The position numbers and the translations under genes are program-made. DNA of 64,000 nucleotides, from positions 184,697,801 through 184,761,800 of the forward strand of contig JAIOJX010000025.1 in NCBI GenBank assembly GCA_022376925.1, given 5' to 3'. This document shows, one piece after another, positions 35,093-46,853 of this stretch (the first letter of the stretch is position 1; each line of letters begins with the position of its first letter). Under the pieces are notes generated by a model, which did not search any database, was not told the origin of the DNA, and saw only the letters and a program-made list of their open reading frames with translations. Source of the DNA: Tragulus kanchil. Taxonomy: Eukaryota; Chordata; Mammalia; Artiodactyla; Tragulidae.

Positions 35093-37324
35093 GGTGCCAA
35101 GAGCTCCCAGGCATGCCAGAGGCAGCAGCGCCACAGCTGTTTCACATTTAATCCTCACACAGCCTGGGAGGCGGAGAGGCTGAGCCTCGTGGAGGTGGGG
35201 AGCGGGCAGGGGAGGTCTAGGGCTCCGCGAGGCCAGGCCACCGCCCAGCAGCCCTGGGCCTGGATGGGGCGCGGGCCTGCTGCTCCTTTCCGTGGAGAGG
35301 ACCCGGTCTGGGACCCGGGGGATAGGTCTGCGTGGGCGAACGGACAGGGCTGCCCGCCAGCTGGGCAGCAGTGAGCCAGCCGACCGGGACAAGGTGCTGC
35401 CCCCCGATAGAGCTGTCGCCTCCACATCAAGAGACGGGGCCGGGAGGTGTGAGGTTCTGAGAGGTGGTGGAGTGCCTGCCGCCACGCGGCTCACCTGGGT
35501 CACTGTATTTCTGTTAGACTGAAGTCGCAATGAGGATTCATCTAGAATGCTTGTGGGTGCTGATGACCAGGGGTGACACGGGTCGAATCCCAGAGGGTGC
35601 GGGTGACTCCCAGGCTCCGGGGAGGAGCTCTGGGCTGGGAGGGGGCGGCCTCAGGATGGTGAGAGGCAGGCACCGGCAGACAGAGGGCGCCCAATGCCAG
35701 TCCGTGGGCCACGAACGACTTTCTTGGTTCTGGGCTTAGAACAAAGGTTCCTGTCATTCTGGGCTTTTGGAACTCTTAAGAGGGAGGGCAGGAAGGGATT
35801 TGGAGTGTCGCAAAGAACTGTAAAAGCAGATTTGTTAATCTTAGATATTAAATCGCTGATTAAGGCAGGCCCAAAGCAAGTCTGTCCTTTGCTGCTAGTG
35901 TTTTCTTAAAATAAGCTCAGGAGGGGACCCTGGGCTTTGGAGGAGACCTGCTATTATCTTTCCTTAAAACATTTAGAAATGCAAGCCTTTCTACAGCTTC
36001 TATGAGGCCCGAAGCAACTGTGAAGGTGTTAAAGTAGTCTATGAACAGATTTCCTCTTTGAAGTTCTCTCCCCTCCTGCCATCCTAACTAACTGGTGCTG
36101 AGAGTTTAGAGCTCTGACGCAGGCAGGAGAAACAAGTTTCTTGGACCAACACTCATAACCACAGCCAAGATTAATTTTCCACTGTAGGCTTCCAGATGCT
36201 CTGAGGGAGGTGCCAAGAGCTCCCAGGCATGCCAGAGGCAGCAGCGCCACAGCTGTTTCACATTTAATCCTCACACAGCCTGGGAGGCGGAGAGGCTGAG
36301 CCTCGTGGAGGTGGGGAGCGGGCAGGGGAGGTCTAGGGCTCCGCGAGGCCAGGCCACCGCCCAGCAGCCCTGGGCCTGGATGGGGCGCGGGCCTGCTGCT
36401 CCTTTCCGTGGAGAGGACCCGGTCTGGGACCCGGGGGATAGGTCTGCGTGGGCGAACGGACAGGGCTGCCCGCCAGCTGGGCAGCAGTGAGCCAGCCGAC
36501 CGGGACAAGGTGCTGCCCCCCGATAGAGCTGTCGCCTCCACATCAAGAGACGGGGCCGGGAGGTGTGAGGTTCTGAGAGGTGGTGGAGTGCCTGCCGCCA
36601 CGCGGCTCACCTGGGTCACTGTATTTCTGTTAGACTGAAGTCGCAATGAGGATTCATCTAGAATGCTTGTGGGTGCTGATGACCAGGGTGACACGGGTCG
36701 AATCCCAGAGGGTGCGGGTGACTCCCAGGCTCCGGGGAGGAGCTCTGGGCTGGGAGGGGGCGGCCTCAGGATGGTGAGAGGCAGGCACCGGCAGACAGAG
36801 GGCGCCCAATGCCAGTCCGTGGGCCACGAACGACTTTCTTGGTTCTGGGCTTAGAACAAAGGTTCCTGTCATTCTGGGCTTTTGGAACTCTTAAGAGGGA
36901 GGGCAGGAAGGGATTTGGAGTGTCGCAAAGAACTGTAAAAGCAGATTTGTTAATCTTAGATATTAAATCGCTGATTAAGGCAGGCCCAAAGCAAGTCTGT
37001 CCTTTGCTGCTAGTGTTTTCTTAAAATAAGCTCAGGAGGGGACCCTGGGCTTTGGAGGAGACCTGCTATTATCTTTCCTTAAAACATTTAGAAATGCAAG
37101 CCTTTCTACAGCTTCTATGAGGCCCGAAGCAACTGTGAAGGTGTTAAAGTAGTCTATGAACAGATTTCCTCTTTGAAGTTCTCTCCCCTCCTGCCATCCT
37201 AACTAACTGGTGCTGAGAGTTTAGAGCTCTGACGCAGGCAGGAGAAACAAGTTTCTTGGACCAACACTCATAACCACAGCCAAGATTAATTTTCCACTGT
37301 AGGCTTCCAGATGCTCTGAGGGAG
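35093..37324. repeat. Tandem duplication D9, 1116/1115-bp unit
   Basis: Copies are 35093-36208 and 36209-37324. One G is missing from a GGGG run in the second copy (near 36688), shifting the offset from 1116 to 1115. The junction is clean, with GG homology. Its last 120 bp or so is also the start of D10 and so occurs three times (36090, 37205 and 38334 onwards). Confidence 0.95.
35140..35215 (-). mobile_element. MIR fragment (copy at 36256-36331)
   Basis: CATTTAATCCTCACACAGCC followed by TGGGAGGCGGAGAGGCTGAG matches the reverse-complement MIR segment (tttaatcctcacaacaaccc...). Confidence 0.55.
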
Positions 37325-37654
37325 GAATTGCCCTTCCTGTCCCCTGAGGTTTCTTCTTGGTCATTCCTCCTGGGAAAGCCCTCAGGGCTCTGGTAGGCAG
37401 AAGCCAAGCCCAGCATGGAATCCTTGCCTTCCAGCTCCCGATCTTTGTGGAGTCTTTCAGGCTGAGGGTGCATACCAGTAAACGAGATAAGCCGGGTTTG
37501 GCCCAGGCAGCGCACGTGCTTGGAGGATGAAGAGGAGGGGTCAGTAACAAGAGCTCTCTAACAAGAGCTCCTAGGAGGCGGTCTGGGGCGGAGCATCTGG
37601 CTTGGACCCTCTCAGCTGCTGACCAGCCCTCGACCTTGGGCTGGCGACTTCATC

Positions 37655-37780
37655 TTCCACTCTCTCTTGGGCGGCCGGGGGAGGGCGTCGGCATGCGAAA
37701 GCCTCACCAGGGACCCAACCGGCGTCCCCTGCCTTGAAAGCGCTGTCTTAACCACGGGACCGCCACGGAAGTCCTGTGGG
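37655..37780 (-). mobile_element. CHR-type SINE fragment, minus strand (copy at 38784-38909)
   Basis: CACCAGGGACCCAACCGGCG, TCCCCTGCCTTGAAAGCGCT and GTCTTAACCACGGGACCGCC followed by ACGGAAGTCC are the inverted head of a CHR/tRNA-Glu SINE. Confidence 0.65.
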
Positions 37781-39427
37781 ACGGTTTTGATCACAGACCC
37801 GGTCTCCGGAGTCTGTGCAATATTGACGGAAACAATGCAATGAACACGAGGCAAGCGGTTTCTAAACTCGTCTGCACATTACGCAGCTTCCATAACTCTA
37901 TCTTCCGTACAGAGACTGTGATTTAGTTGGCCTGGGGCGTGGCCGGGCTTTAAAATGTTCAAAGATCCGCAGGCGGTGCCGAAGTGCTGACACGTCTGGG
38001 AAGGCGCGGCGCTGTTACTGTGTACCGGTTCAATGCAAAGGAAGTGCCAGAAAAGCCCGTTCTCCAGATTGAGAGACAAGGTCAGGCCGGAAAGACCTCA
38101 AAGCGACCTATCGAGTCTACGCGTCCCGGCCGAGCTCAGCGTTTGCACACCCGGCCTCTAGCCTGCAGCCCGGTGGGGGCCGGGCGCTTCCTCCCCTGCA
38201 CACCTGTCCGGGGCAGCGGCGCCCATCGATGCGCTCTGCCGCTCGGCTCCCCAGGCCTGGTCGCTGCCCGCTCGTGCCCCTTCCCCCTCCCAGCCGCTTC
38301 CCAACCTTCCGGTAAGGAGGCCCCTACTAAGGCTAAGGTGCTGAGAGTTTAGAGCTCTGACGCAGGCAGGAGAAACAAGTTTCTTGGACCAACACTCATA
38401 ACCACAGCCAAGATTAATTTTCCACTGTAGGCTTCCAGATGCTCTGAGGGAGGAATTGCCCTTCCTGTCCCCTGAGGTTTCTTCTTGGTCATTCCTCCTG
38501 GGAAAGCCCTCAGGGCTCTGGTAGGCAGAAGCCAAGCCCAGCATGGAATCCTTGCCTTCCAGCTCCCGATCTTTGTGGAGTCTTTCAGGCTGAGGGTGCA
38601 TACCAGTAAACGAGATAAGCCGGGTTTGGCCCAGGCAGCGCACGTGCTTGGAGGATGAAGAGGAGGGGTCAGTAACAAGAGCTCTCTAACAAGAGCTCCT
38701 AGGAGGCGGTCTGGGGCGGAGCATCTGGCTTGGACCCCTCTCAGCTGCTGACCAGCCCTCGACCTTGGGCTGGCGACTTCATCTTCCACTCTCTCTTGGG
38801 CGGCCGGGGGAGGGCGTCGGCATGCGAAAGCCTCACCAGGGACCCAACCGGCGTCCCCTGCCTTGAAAGCGCTGTCTTAACCACGGGACCGCCACGGAAG
38901 TCCTGTGGGACGGTTTTGATCACAGACCCGGTCTCCGGAGTCTGTGCAATATTGACGGAAACAATGCAATGAACACGAGGCAAGCGGTTTCTAAACTCGT
39001 CTGCACATTACGCAGCTTCCATAACTCTATCTTCCGTACAGAGACTGTGATTTAGTTGGCCTGGGGCGTGGCCGGGCTTTAAAATGTTCAAAGATCCGCA
39101 GGCGGTGCCGAAGTGCTGACACGTCTGGGAAGGCGCGGCGCTGTTACTGTGTACCGGTTCAATGCAAAGGAAGTGCCAGAAAAGCCCGTTCTCCAGATTG
39201 AGAGACAAGGTCAGGCCGGAAAGACCTCAAAGCGACCTATCGAGTCTACGCGTCCCGGCCGAGCTCAGCGTTTGCACACCCGGCCTCTAGCCTGCAGCCC
39301 GGTGGGGGCCGGGCGCTTCCTCCCCTGCACACCTGTCCGGGGCAGCGGCGCCCATCGATGCGCTCTGCCGCTCGGCTCCCCAGGCCTGGTCGCTGCCCGC
39401 TCGTGCCCCTTCCCCCTCCCAGCCGCT

Positions 39428-39470
39428 TCCCACTTCCAAGATGGCCGCGGGTGGAGCTGACCGGGTAAGG
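39428..39470 (+). promoter_or_regulatory. TBC1D14: ETS/YY1 core with splice donor, candidate exon 1 end
   Basis: CCCACTTCC (ETS site on the other strand, GGAAGTGGG) overlaps CCAAGATGGCCGCGG at 39436-39450, a close match to the YY1 motif AAGATGGCGGC. YY1 sites of this type usually sit just downstream of the start site in TATA-less housekeeping promoters. Fifteen bases on, CCGG|GTAAGG gives a good splice donor at 39465. This suggests a short non-coding first exon ending at 39464, spliced to the acceptor at 50869-50870. The ATG inside the YY1 site opens a short frame and is probably not the translation start. Confidence 0.55.
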
Positions 39471-39710
39471 AGGCCCCCTGGTGGGAGCCCGCGGGGGCTC
39501 TGCGGACACAGGGCTCCCCTCAGGCCTTCCCTCGCGGCTCCTCTCGGCCTTCGGGCGAGAAGAGAGCGAGCAGCGCCGCTCCGGGGCCCGTGGGGAACCG
39601 GCGAACGGGCCGGAGGCGGGGCAGAGGGACGAGCGTCGAGCTCGAGGAGCGGCGGCAGCGCGGCGGGGGGCAGCAGCCCGGGCGGAAGAGCGGCCGTGCA
39701 GTCATCGGGC

Positions 39711-39790
39711 GGGGCGGGGCGAGGGCGCGCGGGGCGGGGCGAGGGCGCGCGGGGCGGGGCGAGGGCGCGCGGGGCGGGGCGAGGGCGCGC
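39711..39790 (+). repeat. Four perfect 20-bp tandem units, each a GC box
   Basis: Units at 39711, 39731, 39751 and 39771 are identical (GGGGCGGGGCGAGGGCGCGC). Each contains the Sp1/KLF consensus GGGGCGGGG. Located about 250 bp downstream of the YY1 core. It may vary in copy number between individuals and could also be miscounted in an assembly of this quality. Confidence 0.95.
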
Positions 39791-41889
39791 GCCGCCGTTG
39801 GCCGCGGGCGTCTTGCTCGCACCTGCCTGCTCTGCCCGCTGCAGCGCCCAGCCTCTTCGCCGCGCAAGTTGCGGGTCCCGCGGGGCCTGGGCTGCGGGCC
39901 CGTGGGCCCCGGGTATGGCGTCGGAGCCACGCTGACTCCGGTACGGAGGGCCTCCGGCGAGCGCCGGGCCGCGCGGGAGGGACGGGGCCGGGGCGCGCGG
40001 GGCCGCTGCCACCTGCTGCAGGGTCGGCCGGAGCAGGGAGGCGGCCCGAGGCGCGGCGGGGCGGGTCCAGCCCGGCTCCCCCTCGCTGCGCGGCCGCTGC
40101 TTCCTCCCGCGCCGGGGGAGCGCGTGGGGCCCGGGAAACATCGCGGGGCCCGGGCGGCGCTCGACGCGTCCGCTCCTCGGCGAGACGCGCGCCCCGACCC
40201 GCTCCTTGTCCGGAACTTGATGGAAAGTTTCCGCCTCGGACGCGCAGGGCTCCGGGGCAGGAGGGGAGCCGGCGGGGCGCGCGGGACGGCCCCCCGCGAG
40301 AGCCCCCGCCCCCGGGGCCACCGGACCCCAGGATCCCCCACCTCGGAGCCCCTGGCCCCCGGGGCCCCCTCCACCTGGAAGCGCCCTTCACCGCGGAGCC
40401 TCCCCCACGTTGGAGCCCCCAGCCTCCGGCCCCCTCCTCCCCGGAGCCCCGACCCCCGGGGCCCCTCCACCTTGGGGCTCCCGCTCCCTGGCCTCTCAGG
40501 GCCGGGCCTCCCCCTTTCTCCGACTCCTGTCCCCCGGGCCCGGGACGCCTTTTTGGAGACCCGTGTCGCAGAACTGCAGCCCAGCCTCGCACCCCCGGGA
40601 GGCCGAGAGGCGGGCGCTGCCCCGGGGAAGGGCGACCCCGGGCTGGGCAGCGGGCGGTTCCGTGGCTGGCTGCTCACCTGGCCACGGGAGACCGCGTCTG
40701 CCTCCAAAGGGCTCTGGCGCTGTGTGCTCCCCCGCGCGAGTGGAAGCTTTGGAAAGTTCCGCGTGCAGGAGGCCCCGGCCCGGCCGCTCTCCGTGTGCCT
40801 AGGGCGGCGGGTGGCTGCCCCGCGTCTGCGGCGCTGGCACCTCACCTGGCCCGGGCTGGTGGCGGCTGGGCCCTGCGAGGCGCTGGCGCGACCAGCCACC
40901 CCGCAGCCAGCGCTTCCTCCTGCCCGGGGCCAGCCCTCGTCTGGTGCTTAGGCAAGACTTCTTCCCGACTTCTCCCTTCCCCTCCGCCCTACCTGCCTCC
41001 GCAGCCCTGAACCCAGGCCCTTACCCGTGTCTTAGATGTGGTATGTGTGACCCCTTGAGACTGTGGGCTCCCCCTGATTTCCACCCCCGGCCAGAGCCCG
41101 GGTTACTGAATGAATACACCCTTCGGGAGACATCGAGGGAGGCAGTCACTGGTTCAGGGGTTCGCGGCGGGGAGGGGCAAGGACGAGATCCGCAGAGGCC
41201 GTCTGGGGGCCAGGCTCTGTGCAGGGTAGGGGCCTTCGTGGCCCTCCAGCCCCACTTCTGCAGCTCGCCCTCCGCTGCCCGTCTCCCTTCTGTCCAGCCG
41301 GCGAGCGTCTGTCCGTCTTGCCTCCACTTGCCCTTGCTTGCTCGCTGTTGAAGACCTCCCTGGAGAGGACTCAGCCTGTCCGAGCAGCTTGTCTTGGATC
41401 TGTCCTCGCTGCGGGTCGGGGCGGCTGACCCTCTCGTCTCCCCGCTCAGCCCTGAGGACGCGGGCCCAGCGCGTCGCAGGCGCCCGTGGAGCTTTGAGAC
41501 CTTGGAGAAGATCTGTCGTCCTAGTACACATTCACACATGATACGTGAGAGAGGATTTGAGGCAGGTGGGCTGGGGGTTCTGCTGATGTTTATTTTAGGG
41601 TATAGAGTTTCTAGGGGGTTAGACTTCTAGACTGTCAGGCTGGAGGGGCCTCAGGTGGACGGGCTGGGCCACTCGCCTCGGGGACCGGTGGGGAGCTGAC
41701 AGCCCCACTCCGGCCGCGCCGCGGGCGCCAGGAGGACGTGGGGGGCTGGAGGACGCCCTCTGCGGAGGCTGGGCAGACCGGCTGAGTCTGGGCTTGCTTG
41801 TGCAGAGCTGCTAAACTAGTGGGCCTGAGCCGGCTGCCCGGCGCCAGGGAAGCGGCACCAGCCAGCGTCTCCAGGGCGTGGTTCTGGAG

Positions 41890-42235
41890 GCAGCCACGGA
41901 ATGAAGCACAGAGAGGTGAAACCATCGAGGGCCACACAGCTGCTACATGGAGGCACCGGGACCCAAACCGGCAGTATCCTTCCTCCTTGTGTGGTGTATG
42001 TTTAGCGCTTTCCTATCCAAGTACACAGAAAAGTGTAGCTGAGGTTGTGTCTAGCTGATCGATGATCAGCATTTAGGGTCGGTGCGCTTGAGCACTGCAG
42101 CAGGCCACGTGGGGGCTGTGGAGGTCGGGTCTGGTTTGAATCCCGTCTCTCTTGCTGTGTGACCCTGGGGGAGTCACTCAGCCTCTCTGAACCTGTGCTT
42201 GGCAGGGCTGCGATGACTGCAGCGGGCGACGGCCC
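41890..42235. mobile_element. Two MIR fragments in opposite orientation
   Basis: 41890-41975 has GCACAGAGAGGTGAAACCAT and GGGCCACACAGCTGCTACAT (minus-strand MIR core). 42110-42235 has GTTTGAATCCCGTCTCTCTT, GCTGTGTGACCCTGGGGGAG and TCACTCAGCCTCTCTGAACC (plus-strand MIR). Confidence 0.7.
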
Positions 42236-42279
42236 CTGGTGTGTTTGGTGTACATTATCTGCCGTATTAATAATTAAGA

Positions 42280-44563
42280 TTAGAGAGTGTGCTGGCCTCG
42301 TTCAGGGGCCTGTCTTCCTAATCCGTCCGTTACTTCTCAGTCACTTTCCGGGTACTTACGAGGATTAGTTTTGGTAGATTGGGGGTGGTGGGGGGCCTGG
42401 CGCATTTGGGGTCGTGGGGAAACCGGCCTGTGCCCTGCGAGTCCTTCATCTAAACTGACCCCCTGTGCCTGTTGGGCACTGTGCCCGTGGGCAGTGGGAG
42501 TCGCGCGTCTGTTGGCAGGGTGGGGAGGAGTCTTTGGGAGGCGGCAGTGTAACACTGGCTTCTGCCCGGTTGCCCGCTGGCCCGGAGCTTCCTAAACGAC
42601 ACTGTGTTGAGTTCCAGGTGCCTCAGAGTTGCCGTTCACCTTTCAGAGGAATGTATTAGGCTTCTAGGAAGTTCTTCTTGAGAATTGCATCCTAAAGAAT
42701 AACTTGCTTAAAAAACCAACCTCCTTTCCTAGTTGGCTTTCCCATTCTGTGTATTTTTTGGCTACACCTCTCGGCAGGTGGGATTTGAGTTCCTTGACCA
42801 GGGATCGAGCCTGTGATTCCTGCTGTAGACGTTCGGAGTCTTAACCACTGGGCCTGACTTCCCCGTTCTGTAGAACACACACCGCTCCAGTGCGTTTGGC
42901 CCCTCGTGCAGCCCTGGAGAGAGTGAGCCCCTTAGAGTCCGAGCCCGCGAGCCTGAGCAGGACCACCCCGTCTGCCCGCCGCCAGGGCCGTGGTCCTGGC
43001 TGTAAGATGGGGACCATGGCGTGCTCAGCCCCCGGGGTTGCTGTGGCGGTCACAGAGCCCCAGGCGGTGCCCGTGCCCACCACGCAGCACCCGGCGAGCG
43101 GAGGCAGCTGCTCGGGTTGGTGGATAAAGCCGAGGCACTTGAGATCCGGAACAGCCTGTGCCTTTCTTTTCAGACTCCTTTCTCCCTAAGCTAGGGCTCG
43201 CATTAAACTGGGAAAGGGACACACAGTGGTTGGTGCTTAGGAGCCCTGTAAAGAACAGACTGATTCTTTTTTAAAAAATGTATATTCAAAGAGTTTTAAT
43301 TTATTTATGGCGGTGCTGGGTCTTCATTGCTGAGCGTGGGCTTTCTCTAGTTGTGGCACGCGGGTCTACTCTCGACTTGCGATGTGGGTTTCTCATTGCA
43401 GTGGCGTTCTCGTTTGTGGTGTAAACCGGATTAGAGAGTGTGCTGGCCTCGTTCAGGGGCCTGTCTTCCTAATCCGTCCGTTACTTCTCAGTCACTTTCC
43501 GGGTACTTACGAGGATTAGTTTTGGTAGATTGGGGTGGTGGGGGCCTGGCGCATTTGGGGTCGTGGAAACCGGCCTGTGCCCTGCGAGTCCTTCATCTAA
43601 ACTGACCCCCTGTGCCTGTTGGGCACTGTGCCCGTGGGCAGTGGGAGTCGCGCGTCTGTTGGCAGGGTGGGGAGGAGTCTTTGGGAGGCGGCAGTGTAAC
43701 ACTGGCTTCTGCCCGGTTGCCCGCTGGCCCGGAGCTTCCTAAACGACACTGTGTTGAGTTCCAGGTGCCTCAGAGTTGCCGTTCACCTTTCAGAGGAATG
43801 TATTAGGCTTCTAGGAAGTTCTTCTTGAGAATTGCATCCTAAAGAATAACTTGCTTAAAAAACCAACCTCCTTTCCTAGTTGGCTTTCCCATTCTGTGTA
43901 TTTTTTGGCTACACCTCTCGGCAGGTGGGATTTGAGTTCCTTGACCAGGGATCGAGCCTGTGATTCCTGCTGTAGACGTTCGGAGTCTTAACCACTGGGC
44001 CTGACTTCCCCGTTCTGTAGAACACACACCGCTCCAGTGCGTTTGGCCCCTCGTGCAGCCCTGGAGAGAGTGAGCCCCTTAGAGTCCGAGCCCGCGAGCC
44101 TGAGCAGGACCACCCCGTCTGCCCGCCGCCAGGGCCGTGGTCCTGGCTGTAAGATGGTGACCATGGCGTGCTCAGCCCCGGGCTTGCTGTGGAGGTTACA
44201 GAGCCCCAGGCGGTGCCCGTGCCCACCACGCAGCACCCGGCGAGCGGAGGCAGCTGCTCGGGTTGGTGGATAAAGCCGAGGCACTTGAGATCCGGAACAG
44301 CCTGTGCCTTTCTTTTCAGACTCCTTTCTCCCTAAGCTAGGGCTCGCATTAAACTGGGAAAGGGACACACAGTGGTTGGTGCTTAGGAGCCCTGTAAAGA
44401 ACAGACTGATTCTTTTTTAAAAAATGTATATTCAAAGAGTTTTAATTTATTTATGGCGGTGCTGGGTCTTCATTGCTGAGCGTGGGCTTTCTCTAGTTGT
44501 GGCACGCGGGTCTACTCTCGACTTGCGATGTGTGGGTTTCTCATTGCAGTGGACGTTCTCGTT
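42280..44563. repeat. Tandem duplication D11, 1151/1147-bp unit
   Basis: Copies are 42280-43430 and 43431-44563. Early in the second copy, G-run deletions move the offset from 1151 to 1147. The copies also differ by a cluster of substitutions at about 43011-43065 versus 44158-44210. The first copy loses its match at about 43414 and the junction (43415-43430) is unmatched. Confidence 0.93.
42750..42870 (-). mobile_element. CHR-type SINE head, minus strand (copy at 43897-44015)
   Basis: TTTTTTGGCTACACCTCTCG, CCTTGACCAGGGATCGAGCC and GTCTTAACCACTGGGCCTGA, followed by CTTCCCC, mark an inverted, internally shortened CHR SINE. Confidence 0.7.
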
Positions 44564-44702
44564 GCACAGGCTCAGGCGTTGCAGCCTGTGAGCTTAGCTG
44601 CCCCGTGGCTTGTGGGATTTGAGCTTCCAGACCAGGGATTAAGCGCATATCCCCGAAGTTGGAAGGCGGATTCTTAGCCACTGGACCACCGGGGAAGTCC
44701 CA
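44448..44702 (-). mobile_element. CHR-2-type SINE, minus strand (5' part repeated at 43301-43414)
   Basis: The + strand runs GGCGGTGCTGGGTCTTCATT, GGGCTTTCTCTAGTTGTGGC, GTGGGTTTCTCATTGCAGTG, CCAGACCAGGGATTAAGCGC and CACTGGACCACCGGGGAAGT. The D11 first copy contains only its leading part, which shows that D11 breaks inside the element. Confidence 0.85.
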
Positions 44703-44710
44703 GTCTGACT

Positions 44711-46853
44711 GCCGTGGGAGGTGTGAGTGGGTTCTCCCCAGGCTCGAGGCGGCGCTCTGGGGAGCCGCTCCTGTGGGGAGCCCGGCGGTCCCGCCAGAAT
44801 TCTCACCCGGAGACCTGAAGGGCCCCTGAGAGGCCTTCAGAAGAGCGATGTGCGTGCTGGGGAGAGGGGGCCCCCGTGTGAAACCCTGGGGTGGGGTGGC
44901 CACATCTGACTCCTTGCACGCCGTGTTGTTCCCTTCCTGAAGCCCTGTGCCTTTCCCGAGTGAGGAGGACCGGAGGAGGGGCTGCAAGGAGCAGAGCCGG
45001 GGGCGTGGGGGTCACAGACTTGGGCTCAGGCCCCAGCCGCTGCCACATACAGGCAGAGACCTGGGGGTGCGCCGCGTGCCTCCGCTGCCCCCTCAGTGCC
45101 GTGGGCTGAGGACCTGGCACAGGGGGCCGTCGAGGGCCCTCCAGCAGGACGGCGTGGTAAGAGCTTAGAACAGCGCCTGGCGCTCGCGAGACTGTGCCAG
45201 CGCGATCCCTGGAGGGGGCCTGGCCCCCACTGCAGGCCTCTTGCCTGGAGAACTCCGTGGGCAGGGCAGCCTGGGGGGCTACAGTCCTGGGGTCGCGGAG
45301 AGCCGGGCGCGCCTGGTCGACGTGACCGCAGCAGCGGGGCTGTCAGGACTGGCAGACCTGGCTCCTGCCCTCCTGAGGCTTCGGAGCCGCGACCGAGGGG
45401 CCCTCGGGCCGCGTGTGCTGGCTCTGCGGTGGAGGCAGGGGGCTGGGCGGCCGGCCCGGGGTCAGGGAGGCTCGGCCGGAGGACCGCAGCGCGGCGCGGT
45501 CTGCGCGCTGACCGGCTGTGCGGGGCCTCTCTCCCCGTGGCGTCCGGAGAGGAGCCGGGAGGAGGGGGCAGCGGGGAGCACGCCCCGCGGACAGGAAGGC
45601 GCCCCGGAAGACGGGCAGGAAGCGTGCCTGGCCAGGCAGAGCGGCTTTTCCCGGAGCCTCCGTGGGTGGCCGTGCTCCCCTGGGGCAGAACTCCCTCATC
45701 TGGGGTTGGTTTCCCGAGCCCTTCGTGAAGAGTTGGGCAGGACCTGGTCCCATTGCTTTGTAAGGAGGAGGAAGTGACGCCGTGGGAGGTGTGAGTGGGT
45801 TCTCCCAGGCTCGAGGCGGCGCTCTGGGGAGCCGCTCCTGTGGGGAGCCCGGCGGTCCCCGCCAGAATTCTCACCCGGAGACCTGAAGGGCCCCTGAGAG
45901 GCCTTCAGAAGAGCGATGTGCGTGCTGGGGAGAGGGGGCCCCCGTGTGAAACCCTGGGGTGGGGTGGCCACATCTGACTCCTTGCACGCCGTGTTGTTCC
46001 CTTCCTGAAGCCCTGTGCCTTTCCCGAGTGAGGAGGACCGGAGGAGGGGCTGCAAGGAGCAGAGCCGGGGGCGTGGGGGTCACAGACTTGGGCTCAGGCC
46101 CCAGCCGCTGCCACATACAGGCAGAGACCTGGGGGTGCGCCGCGTGCCTCCGCTGCCCCCTCAGTGCCGTGGGCTGAGGACCTGGCACAGGGGGCCGTCG
46201 AGGGCCCTCCAGCAGGACGGCGTGGTAAGAGCTTAGAACAGCGCCTGGCGCTCGCGAGACTGTGCCAGCGCGATCCCTGGAGGGGGCCTGGCCCCCACTG
46301 CAGGCCTCTTGCCTGGAGAACTCCGTGGGCAGGGCAGCCTGGGGGGCTACAGTCCTGGGGTCGCGGAGAGCCGGGCGCGCCTGGTCGACGTGACCGCAGC
46401 AGCGGGGCTGTCAGGACTGGCAGACCTGGCTCCTGCCCTCCTGAGGCTTCGGAGCCGCGACCGAGGGGCCCTCGGGCCGCGTGTGCTGGCTCTGCGGTGG
46501 AGGCAGGGGGCTGGGCGGCCGGCCCGGGGTCAGGGAGGCTCGGCCGGAGGACCGCAGCGCGGCGCGGTCTGCGCGCTGACCGGCTGTGCGGGGCCTCTCT
46601 CCCCGTGGCGTCCGGAGAGGAGCCGGGAGGAGGGGGCAGCGGGGAGCACGCCCCGCGGACAGGAAGGCGCCCCGGAAGACGGGCAGGAAGCGTGCCTGGC
46701 CAGGCAGAGCGGCTTTTCCCGGAGCCTCCGTGGGTGGCCGTGCTCCCCTGGGGCAGAACTCCCTCATCTGGGGTTGGTTTCCCGAGCCCTTCGTGAAGAG
46801 TTGGGCAGGACCTGGTCCCATTGCTTTGTAAGGAGGAGGAAGTGACGCCGTGG
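44711..46853. repeat. Tandem duplication D12, 1068-bp unit
   Basis: Copies are 44711-45778 and 45779-46853. Small C and G run differences occur in the first 130 bp of each copy (44739, 44789 and equivalents). Otherwise the offset is constant at 1068. The junction has the 7-base homology GCCGTGG. Confidence 0.95.
45010..45330 (+). mobile_element. MIR followed by Bov-tA 3' part (copies at 46078-46398)
   Basis: 45010-45185 has GTCACAGACTTGGGCTCAGG and AGAGCTTAGAACAGCGCCTG, consistent with a MIR. 45205-45330 has CAGGCCTCTTGCCTGGAGAA, CTCCGTGGGCAGGGCAGCCT and GGGGGGCTACAGTCCTGGGG, consistent with a truncated Bov-tA. Confidence 0.6.

Larger units (their letters stand above)
37209..39471. repeat. 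Tandem duplication D10, 1128/1129-bp unit
   Basis: Copies are 37209-38336 and 38337-39471. At its 3' end the first copy (38300-38336) is a corrupted version of the promoter core. It lacks about 25 bp including the YY1-like motif, although it retains GGTAAGGAGGCCCC. The second copy runs into the CpG island and is the one that continues into unique sequence. Confidence 0.94.
39240..40940 (+). promoter_or_regulatory. TBC1D14: CpG island, likely TBC1D14 promoter
   Basis: About 1.7 kb of dense CpG, GC boxes and C-rich runs separates the intergenic SINE-rich DNA from TBC1D14 intron 1. It lies 11.4 kb upstream of the first coding exon (about 9.2 kb after collapsing duplications). That suits a gene whose first exon is non-coding. 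Frames of several hundred residues open here in all directions, but they are repetitive Pro/Arg/Ala/Gly translations of GC-rich DNA and not a protein. Assignment to TBC1D14 is by position and orientation. Confidence 0.75.

Noticed and set aside
39481..41010. Frames of 300-500 residues on both strands across the CpG island
   Set aside because: Pro/Arg/Gly/Ala-rich translations in every frame reflect the absence of A/T-rich stop codons in GC-rich DNA; no domain and no consistent frame.
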